This document shows, in pieces, positions 31,006 through 37,427 of a stretch of DNA of 40,193 nucleotides. The first letter of the stretch is position 1, and each line of letters begins with the position of its first letter. Under the pieces are notes generated by a model, which had not been told where the DNA came from, did no database searches, and saw only the letters and a program-made list of their open reading frames with translations. Origin of the DNA: Azospirillum oleiclasticum (GTDB taxonomy: Bacteria; Pseudomonadota; Alphaproteobacteria; Azospirillales; Azospirillaceae); contig NZ_JABFFR010000048.1 in assembly GCF_013423485.1 (NCBI RefSeq), positions 1-40,193 of the forward strand, given 5' to 3'. A program made the position numbers and the translations under genes.

Positions 31006-32388
31006 TTGCTGCCCACCCTGCGCGTCAAGGCCGCCGCCGACACCATCCCGCTGACCCCGCTGACCAAGGCCGAGCTGCCGGGCTGGCTGGAGGGCCAACC
31101 CAAACCCGTCGCCCAGTGGGCGGCCGCCCTGGGCTTCAAGGCGGAACCGGGGACGACGGCGGCGCTGCCGGGGCCGGACGGCGGGCTGGGCCGCGTGCTG
31201 GCCGGCGTGCCGGCCAAGGACGACCTGTGGGCGCTGGCCGGGCTGCCGGCGTCGCTGCCGCCCGGCGACTACCGCCTCGACCCGGAGCCGGACCGCGCCA
31301 CGGCCACCCGCCTGACGCTGGGCTGGGTGCTGGGCAGCTACCGGTTCGACCGCTATCGCAAGTCCGAGAAGACGCTGGCGACGCTGCTGTGGCCGAAGAA
31401 GGCCGACCGTGGTGCCGTGGAGCGGGCGGCGACCGCCACATATCTCGTCCGTGACCTCGTCAACACCCCCGCCGCCGACCTCGGGCCGGGGGAGCTGGCC
31501 GCCGCCGCCCGCGCGCTGGCGATGGAGTTCGAGGCGCGCTGCAAGGTCATCGTCGGCGACGACCTGCTGGTCGCCAACTACCCCGCCGTGCACGCGGTGG
31601 GCCGCGCCAGCCCGCGCGAGCCGCGGCTGATCGACATCACCTGGGGCAGCAAGGACCACCCCAAGGTGACCCTGGTCGGCAAGGGCGTGTGCTTCGACTC
31701 GGGCGGGCTCGACATCAAGCCGTCCAGCGGCATGCTGACCATGAAGAAGGACATGGGCGGGGCCGCCCACGCGCTGGGCGTGGCGCGCATGGTGATGATG
31801 GCCGGCCTGCCGGTGCGGCTGCGCGTGCTCGTCCCGGCGGTGGAGAACGTGATATCTGGCAACGCCTTCAAGCCGATGGACGTGCTGAAGACGCGCAAGG
31901 GCCTGTCGGTGGAGATCGGCAACACCGACGCCGAGGGCCGGCTGATCCTGTGCGACGCGCTGGCCGAGGCGGATTCCGAGAAGCCGGCGCTGCTCATCGA
32001 CTTCGCCACCCTGACCGGGGCCGCCCGCGTGGCGCTGGGGCCGGAGCTGCCGGCGCTGTTCGCCAACGACGACAAGCTGGCGGCCGACCTGCTGGCCCAG
32101 GGCGAGGCGGAGACCGACCCGCTCTGGCGCCTGCCGCTCTGGCAGCCCTACCGCAAGATGTTCGAAAGCAAGGTCGCCGACCTCAACAACGCCGGCACCG
32201 GCGGCTTCGCCGGCGCCATCACCGCGGCGCTGTTCCTGGAGAGCTTCGTGTCGAAAACGACGCCCTGGGCGCATCTCGACGTCTACGCCTGGAACGGCTC
32301 CGGCAAGCCCGGCCGGCCGGAGGGCGGCGAGGCGCTGGGCATGCGGGCGGTCTACGCGCTGATCGAGAAGCGGTTCGGGCGGGGGTGA
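31006..32388 (+). CDS. M17 leucyl aminopeptidase family protein
   Basis: A 460-residue cytosolic metallo-aminopeptidase that removes N-terminal residues from peptides. The two-metal site is intact: Lys226 and Asp231 (VGKGVCFDSGG), Asp249 (KKDMGG), and Asp308 and Glu310 in the signature NTDAEGRL (307-313), with catalytic Arg312. The N-terminal domain (1-150) is divergent and shorter than in PepA, resembling PepB-like members. The start is TTG at 31006, with AGAAGGA 9-15 bp upstream. No nearer ATG gives a complete N-terminus. Its stop is followed 2 bp later by the DUF2442-like gene. Confidence 0.92.
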   Translation: MLPTLRVKAAADTIPLTPLTKAELPGWLEGQPKPVAQWAAALGFKAEPGTTAALPGPDGGLGRVLAGVPAKDDLWALAGLPASLPPGDYRLDPEPDRATATRLTLGWVLGSYRFDRYRKSEKTLATLLWPKKADRGAVERAATATYLVRDLVNTPAADLGPGELAAAARALAMEFEARCKVIVGDDLLVANYPAVHAVGRASPREPRLIDITWGSKDHPKVTLVGKGVCFDSGGLDIKPSSGMLTMKKDMGGAAHALGVARMVMMAGLPVRLRVLVPAVENVISGNAFKPMDVLKTRKGLSVEIGNTDAEGRLILCDALAEADSEKPALLIDFATLTGAARVALGPELPALFANDDKLAADLLAQGEAETDPLWRLPLWQPYRKMFESKVADLNNAGTGGFAGAITAALFLESFVSKTTPWAHLDVYAWNGSGKPGRPEGGEALGMRAVYALIEKRFGRG

Positions 32389-32390
32389 GG

Positions 32391-32945
32391 ATGGGTGACG
32401 CCACCGTCCCGAACCAGCCGCGCGCGGCGTCGGCCCGGTACGACGCGGCCAGCGGGCGGGTGGTGGTGGAACTCACCAACGGCTGCGGCTTCCTGTTTCC
32501 CGCGCGCGCCGTGCAGGGCCTGGAGGCGGCGACCGACGACGCGCTTGCCGAGGTTGAGATTCTCGGGCTCGGCATTGGCCTGCATTGGGAACGGCTCGAC
32601 GTGGACGTCAGCGTTCCGGGATTGCTTGCGGGCCTGTTCGGCACCAGGGCGTGGATGGACCGGCAGCGGGCGGCCAAGGCCGGCGCGGCAAGCGTCGGTA
32701 TGGACCTCCAAATCAAGAACGTGACCGTGGACGAACACCGCCTGACGGTCGACCTGATGGACGGGCGCAGCATCGCCGTGCCGCTGGCGTGGTACCCGCG
32801 CCTGTTCGACGCCACGCCGGAACAGCGGCGGAACTGGGAGATCGCGGGCGGCGGCACCGGCATCCACTGGCCCGACGTGGACGAGGATCTGAACGCGGAG
32901 GGGCTGCTGCACGGGGCGCCGGCAACAGAAAGGCCTTCGTCATGA
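32391..32945 (+). CDS. DUF2442-like protein with two copies of the domain
   Basis: A 184-residue protein. The first half (about 12-80) and the second half (about 103-175) each read like a DUF2442 domain. Both have a strand-rich segment ending in a hydrophobic patch before xxGxxxxWxxLDxD: LGIGLHWERLDVDVSV (59-74) and GGTGIHWPDVDEDLN (153-167). Single DUF2442 proteins are about 80-100 residues and often sit beside DUF4160 partners. Here the partner is absent and a 61-codon gene overlaps instead. The function is unknown. The ATG follows the aminopeptidase stop by 2 bp. Confidence 0.75.
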   Translation: MGDATVPNQPRAASARYDAASGRVVVELTNGCGFLFPARAVQGLEAATDDALAEVEILGLGIGLHWERLDVDVSVPGLLAGLFGTRAWMDRQRAAKAGAASVGMDLQIKNVTVDEHRLTVDLMDGRSIAVPLAWYPRLFDATPEQRRNWEIAGGGTGIHWPDVDEDLNAEGLLHGAPATERPSS

Positions 32946-33127
32946 AGCGATCCACCGCCGCGGAACGCCGGGCACGCGCGCTTGCCGAGTCCATCGACGC
33001 CGCGGCTGCGGAATTGCTGGTGACCGGCCCCGTGCCGCCCGCCGTCGTCGCCAGGGTCATGGCGGAGCTGGAAGACGAGTGGTCTCGGACGGCACGTGTG
33101 GGGGACCAGCGCCGGCCGGGTCGGTGA
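32942..33127 (+). CDS. Small hypothetical protein, overlapping the DUF2442-like gene
   Basis: A 61-residue basic/Ala-rich protein (MKRSTAAERRARALAES...). Its ATG overlaps the stop of the previous gene by 4 bp (ATGA), a pattern of translational coupling. A helix with Ala/Leu/Val periodicity spans about 8-45. No known motif is visible. It may be a partner of the DUF2442 protein. A 146-bp gap to the MarR gene follows with nothing recognised in it. Confidence 0.55.
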   Translation: MKRSTAAERRARALAESIDAAAAELLVTGPVPPAVVARVMAELEDEWSRTARVGDQRRPGR

Positions 33128-33273
33128 TCACCGATCCAAGGCACCGATCCCCCGCGGCTATTCGCAGCAATTCGTCCCGTCCGCGATTCGCTTGCCCGGA
33201 GGGGCGGGATTAAGCCACACTTCGCGTCGCCTCGCGGACCGGGGATGGCCGTGGGTGGAGTCGGGGGTCGGGA

Positions 33274-33750
33274 ATGGCGCGGAACCTGAAGGCGCTGGGG
33301 CTGTGGCGGCGTGCCCTGGTGGAGAGTGTCCGGCGGGACGGGCCGGATCTGTCGGCGCGCCAGATGGCGATCATGCTCCAGGTCTATCTGACCGACCCGC
33401 CCCACACCGTGCGCGGCATGGCGGCCACGCTGAACATCTCCAAGCCCGCGGTGACCCGCGCGCTCGACCGGCTGTCGGTGCTGGGCTTCGCCAAGCGCAA
33501 GCGCGATCCGGACGACAAGCGCAACGTGCTGGTCCAGCGCACGGTGAAGGGCAGCGTCTTCCTGTGCGACTTCGCCGAGCTGGTGATCGACGCCGGCGCC
33601 GTGACGCCCGAGGACATGGCCGTGGTGCTGGAGGAGGAGCGCATCGCCGCCGCCGCCAAGGCGCGGCTGGCGGCGCAGCTGGTCACACCCGCTCCAGAGG
33701 CCGCCCCGGAGGCCGTCGCGGACGCGGCGGTGGCGGACGCGGTGGCATGA
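33274..33750 (+). CDS. MarR-type winged-helix regulator
   Basis: A 158-residue protein whose core (about 27-95) is a MarR winged helix: TVRGMAATLNISKPAVTRALDRLSVLGF, with wing DPDDKRNVLV (78-87). Unlike typical MarR proteins, the C-terminus is an Ala/Glu/Val-rich tail (about 115-158) rather than a full dimerisation helix pair. The gene overlaps the NlpC/P60 gene by 4 bp (ATGA), so the pair is one unit. The regulated gene is probably itself and its partner. No ligand can be inferred. Confidence 0.82.
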   Translation: MARNLKALGLWRRALVESVRRDGPDLSARQMAIMLQVYLTDPPHTVRGMAATLNISKPAVTRALDRLSVLGFAKRKRDPDDKRNVLVQRTVKGSVFLCDFAELVIDAGAVTPEDMAVVLEEERIAAAAKARLAAQLVTPAPEAAPEAVADAAVADAVA

Positions 33751-34595
33751 CCGCCCCGCTCGACCCGCGTCGCCACCCCATCCGCCCCGACGTCGCCGCC
33801 GCCAGCTTGCGCGGGCGGGTGCAGGCCGACCGCTTCGTGGAGGGGGAGCCGCACCGCGTCACCGCCGGCCGCGCCACCCTGCGCGGCGCGCCGGACGCGG
33901 CGGCCCGGCAGACCAGCGAGCTTGTGTACGGCGAGTTCTTCACCGTCTACGACCGGCTGGGCGACTGGGCCTGGGGCCAGTGCGGCACCGACGGTTATGT
34001 GGGCTGGGCACCGGCCGCCGCCCTCACGATGGGTGAGCCGGCGGCACCCACCCACGTCGTGCGCGACCTGCGCGCGTTGCGTTTTCCCGAGCCCGACCTG
34101 AAGACCCACCCGCTGGACGCCCTGCCGCTCGGCGCCCAGGTGGCGGTCGGGGAGGCGGTGAACGGTTTCCGCCGGCTGGCCGACGGCGGCTGGATCTTCG
34201 GCGCCCACCTCGCTCCCCTCGGCTGGACCGAGCCGGACCCGGTGGCGACGGCGGAGCGGCTGCTGGGCGTGCCCTATTACTGGGGCGGGCGGACGCCGTG
34301 GGGCATCGACTGCTCGGGATTGGCGCAGCTCTGCTTGGCCTGCGCCGGCCACGCGCTGCCGCGCGATTCGGACATGCAGCGGTCGGAGGCGGGGGAGCTG
34401 CTGGCGAAGGACGGGACCGGCGTGGCCTACCGGCGCGGCGACCTCGTCTTCTTCCCCGGCCATGTCGGGCTGATGGTGGACGCCGATCGGCTGATCCACG
34501 CCACCGCCCACAGCATGACGGTGGCGGTGGAGCCGCTGGCCGAGGTGGCGATGCGCGGCGGCGGCATCCTGGCGGTGCGCCGGGTTCCGCGCTGA
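33747..34595 (+). CDS. NlpC/P60 cell-wall peptidase with SH3-like domains
   Basis: A 282-residue predicted peptidoglycan stem-peptide hydrolase. Two bacterial SH3-like parts (about 38-95 and 100-160; WAWGQCGTDGYVGWAP) precede the NlpC/P60 domain (about 165-280). The catalytic Cys189 (GIDCSG), His239 (PGHVGLM) and His251 (LIHA) are present. The layout resembles gamma-D-glutamyl dipeptidyl peptidases of the YkfC type. No signal peptide is visible, which suggests a cytoplasmic role in muropeptide recycling. The start overlaps the MarR-type gene's stop. Confidence 0.9.
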   Translation: MTAPLDPRRHPIRPDVAAASLRGRVQADRFVEGEPHRVTAGRATLRGAPDAAARQTSELVYGEFFTVYDRLGDWAWGQCGTDGYVGWAPAAALTMGEPAAPTHVVRDLRALRFPEPDLKTHPLDALPLGAQVAVGEAVNGFRRLADGGWIFGAHLAPLGWTEPDPVATAERLLGVPYYWGGRTPWGIDCSGLAQLCLACAGHALPRDSDMQRSEAGELLAKDGTGVAYRRGDLVFFPGHVGLMVDADRLIHATAHSMTVAVEPLAEVAMRGGGILAVRRVPR

Positions 34596-34610
34596 CGGGG
34601 TGACTCCGCG

Positions 34611-35165
34611 GTGGCGCGGCTGGTCCTGCTGAACAAGCCCTACGGCGTGCTGCCGCAATTCACCGACCGCGAGGCCGGGCGGGCGACGCTGGCCGACCAT
34701 GTGGACGTGCCCGGCGTCTACCCGGCCGGCCGGCTCGACCGCGACAGCGAGGGGCTGATGGCGCTGACCGACGACGGCGCGCTGGTCGCCCGCATCGCCC
34801 ACCCCCGCCACAAGCTGCCCAAGACCTATTGGGTGCAGGTGGAGGGCATCCCCACCGACGAGGCGCTGGAGCGGCTCGGCCGCGGCGTCACCCTGAACGA
34901 CGGCCCCACCCTGCCCGCCCGCGCCGGGCGGATGGAGGAGCCGCCCGGCCTGTGGCCCCGCGACCCGCCGGTGCGCCACCGGCTGAGCGTGCCCACCGCC
35001 TGGATCGCCCTGACCCTGACCGAGGGCCGCAACCGCCAGGTCCGCCGCATGACCGCCGCCGTCGGCTTCCCCACCCTGCGCCTGATCCGCTGGTCGATCG
35101 GCGACTGGACCCTGGAGGGGCTGGCGCCGGGGCAATGGCGGATGGTCACGGTGGGGCGGCGGTGA
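34611..35165 (+). CDS. rluE: 23S rRNA pseudouridine synthase, RluE type
   Basis: A 184-residue RsuA-family enzyme without an S4 domain, as in RluE, which makes pseudouridine 2457 in 23S rRNA. The catalytic Asp43 lies in AGRLDRDSEGLM. KTYWVQVEG and the C-terminal GRNRQVRRM are the other family motifs. The start is GTG at 34611. The gene is 15 bp after the NlpC/P60 gene and may be cotranscribed, although the functions are unrelated. Confidence 0.9.
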   Translation: MARLVLLNKPYGVLPQFTDREAGRATLADHVDVPGVYPAGRLDRDSEGLMALTDDGALVARIAHPRHKLPKTYWVQVEGIPTDEALERLGRGVTLNDGPTLPARAGRMEEPPGLWPRDPPVRHRLSVPTAWIALTLTEGRNRQVRRMTAAVGFPTLRLIRWSIGDWTLEGLAPGQWRMVTVGRR

Positions 35166-35211
35166 ATGGGTGACATTGGGTCGAGCGCAACGCCGATCCA
35201 ACGTCCGGCCC

Positions 35212-35688
35212 CTACTGCCGCAGCGGGTCCGTCTGCAGCCGCTGCATCTCCTGCTGGCGCATCAGCAGGTCGCGCTGCTGGATGGGGTCGAGCTGGTTGA
35301 GGGCGTCGCGGGTGCGCAGGTCGTCGATCTTCGGGGCCATCAGGTCGCGCTTGAAGGCCGCCGTGTTGCCGGTGGTGTCGGCCGGCCCCGGCGGCGGGAC
35401 CACGGCCGGCGGCGCGGTGGGCGAGGAGCCGTAGGGCGGCGGGCTGGAGCCGCCGCCGCGCCGGCGGGGCGGCGGTTCGCGGCCGGCATCCGGTTTGGCG
35501 GAGTCGGGCGGCTGCGCGTCGGCCCGCCGCTCCCCGGCGGGTGCCGTGGGCCGTTCGGTGCCCGCGCCCGCGTAGGTCCCGGTGTAGATGGGGCGGAAGG
35601 GGCTTGGCCCCGGGGCGGCCGCGTCCCCGCCCCCGGCGGAGGCGCAGCCGGACAGCGCCAGTGCGGCGACGGCGATCAGTCGGATCAT
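35212..35688 (-). CDS. Small proline-rich lipoprotein
   Basis: A 158-residue protein with a lipoprotein signal (MIRLIAVAALALSGC) whose lipobox LSGC fixes the lipidated Cys at 15. The central part (about 45-105) is low-complexity Pro/Ser/Gly/Arg. The C-terminus (about 110-158) is helical and Gln/Leu-rich with DPIQQRDLLMRQQEMQRL. AGGGGA precedes the ATG. It is convergent with rluE and divergent from imuB. No function is recognised. Confidence 0.72.
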   Translation of the reverse strand: MIRLIAVAALALSGCASAGGGDAAAPGPSPFRPIYTGTYAGAGTERPTAPAGERRADAQPPDSAKPDAGREPPPRRRGGGSSPPPYGSSPTAPPAVVPPPGPADTTGNTAAFKRDLMAPKIDDLRTRDALNQLDPIQQRDLLMRQQEMQRLQTDPLRQ

Positions 35689-35791
35689 TCCCCTTATGTC
35701 GGGTGCGCGGACGGCACGGCAAGCCGTCCGGTCGGGGTGCACCCCCTTCGCGCACGGAAGACTCCACCCGGCACCAACTCCGCCCTATACT

Positions 35792-35806
35792 GTTCTTGTT
35801 TTGTTC
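35792..35806 (+). promoter_or_regulatory. LexA box (SOS operator) upstream of imuB
   Basis: GTTC-N7-GTTC, the direct-repeat LexA operator of Alphaproteobacteria, is present without mismatch, 38 bp before the imuB ATG in a short AT-rich island. It predicts DNA-damage induction of the imuB-dnaE2 unit, and possibly of the divergent lipoprotein gene. Confidence 0.9.
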
Positions 35807-35843
35807 GTATCGGTGCAGGACGGATGGGGGCGGGTGCGGGCGG

Positions 35844-37415
35844 ATGGTGGATGGTTCGGGGAAAGGGCGGCGCATCCTGGCGCTCTGGCTGCCGCGGCTC
35901 GCCACCGACGCGCGGCACCGCGCCCGGCCGGAGCCGGAGGACGGCCCTCCGCTGGTCGGGGTGCGGGAGGAGCGCGGGCGGCGCATCCTGGCCGCGGTGG
36001 ACCGGGCGGCGGAGGCGGCGGGGCTGCGGCCGGGCATGACGCTGGCCGACGCCCGCGCGGTGGAGCCGGGGCTCGCCGTGTTCGACGCCGACCCGGAGGC
36101 CGAAGCCCGGCTGCTCGCCCGCATCGCCGGCTGGTGCACCCGCTTCACCCCCTGGACCACGCCCGATGGGACGGACGGGGTGGCGCTGGACGTGACCGGC
36201 TGCGCGCATCTGTTCGGCGGCGAGCGGGCGCTGGTCGCCCTGGTGACGGAGCGGCTGGCGATGGCGGGCTTCGAGTCGCGGGCGGCGCTGGCCGATACCC
36301 CCGCCGCCGCCTGGGGTCTCGCCCGATTCGGCCCGGCGGCGCGCACGCGGGTGCCGCCCGGTGGGCAGCGCGCCGCGCTGGACCCGCTGCCGCTGGCGGC
36401 GCTGCGGCTGCCGCCCGCGGTGGTGGACGGGCTGTTCGCGGTGGGGCTGCGGCGGATCGGCGACCTGCACGCGGTGCCGCGGGCCGGGCTGACCGCGCGC
36501 TACGGGGCGGAGGTGGCGCGCCGGCTGGACCAGGCGCTGGGCCGGCTGGACGAGCCGCTGTCGCCGGTGCTGCCGGTGGCGCCGCACCGCAGCCGCATCG
36601 CCTTCGCCGAGCCCATCGCCACGCCCGACTCCATCGCCGCCGCCGCCCGCCATCTGCTCGACGCGCTCTGCCGCGGGCTGGAGGCCGCCGGGGAGGGGCT
36701 GCGCCGGCTGGAGCTGACCGCCCACCGCATCGACGCCCGGTTCGACGCTCGCTTCAACGCCGGGGGAGATGACGCGCCGCAGACCGTCGCCATCGGCACC
36801 AGCCGGCCGGTGCGCGAGCCCAAGGCGCTGATGCGGCTGCTGGCCGAACGGCTGGAGCGGCTGGAGCCCGGCCCCGGCTTCGAGGCGATGGACCTCGCCG
36901 CCCCGGTGGTAGGGCCGCTGGGCGCGGTGCAGGCCGGTTTCGGGCGCGACGGCGACGACACCGCGCTGGGCGAGCTGGTGGACCGGCTGGGCAACCGGCT
37001 GGGGGAGCGGGCGGTGCTGCGGCTGGTGCCGCGGCCGGGCTGGCTGCCCGAACGCTGCGTCGCCGCGGCCGGGCCGCTGGTGCCGGCCGCCTCCGTGCCC
37101 CTGTGGCCCGCGGATCTGTGGCCCGACGACCGCCCGCGCCCGGTGCGGCTGCTGCCGGTGCCCGAGCCGGTGGAGGTGATGGCCCCCGTCCCCGACGACC
37201 CGCCGCTGATGTTCCACTGGCGCGGCGCGCTCCACCGCGTGCGCCACGCCGACGGCCCCGAACGCATCGAGATGGAATGGTGGCGCCGCACCGGCGAGCC
37301 CCGCGACTACTACCGCGTCGAGGACCAGACCGGCCGCCGCTTCTGGCTCTTCCGCCAGGGCCTCTACCGCCCGGACGCGCGGACGCCGTGGTTCCTGCAC
37401 GGGTTCTTCGGGTGA
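35844..37415 (+). CDS. imuB: ImuB, inactive-type Y-family polymerase of the mutasome
   Basis: A 523-residue Y-family-like protein of the SOS mutasome. It links the DnaE2 polymerase to the beta clamp rather than synthesising DNA itself. The N-terminus (RRILALWLPRLATD) lacks the catalytic Asp of active Pol IV/V. The later acidic motif is replaced by LDVTGCAHLFGGE, as in ImuB. The C-terminal domain has the WHGG-free ending YYRVEDQTGRRFWLFRQGLY typical of the family. The ATG at 35844 is chosen because it follows the LexA box. dnaE2 begins 12 bp after the stop. Confidence 0.9.
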   Translation: MVDGSGKGRRILALWLPRLATDARHRARPEPEDGPPLVGVREERGRRILAAVDRAAEAAGLRPGMTLADARAVEPGLAVFDADPEAEARLLARIAGWCTRFTPWTTPDGTDGVALDVTGCAHLFGGERALVALVTERLAMAGFESRAALADTPAAAWGLARFGPAARTRVPPGGQRAALDPLPLAALRLPPAVVDGLFAVGLRRIGDLHAVPRAGLTARYGAEVARRLDQALGRLDEPLSPVLPVAPHRSRIAFAEPIATPDSIAAAARHLLDALCRGLEAAGEGLRRLELTAHRIDARFDARFNAGGDDAPQTVAIGTSRPVREPKALMRLLAERLERLEPGPGFEAMDLAAPVVGPLGAVQAGFGRDGDDTALGELVDRLGNRLGERAVLRLVPRPGWLPERCVAAAGPLVPAASVPLWPADLWPDDRPRPVRLLPVPEPVEVMAPVPDDPPLMFHWRGALHRVRHADGPERIEMEWWRRTGEPRDYYRVEDQTGRRFWLFRQGLYRPDARTPWFLHGFFG

Positions 37416-37427
37416 AGGGCGGCCGCC

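Noticed and set aside
35541..35843. A longer N-terminus for imuB
   Set aside because: It would run over the LexA box and the divergent lipoprotein gene and is Arg/Pro-rich without family likeness.
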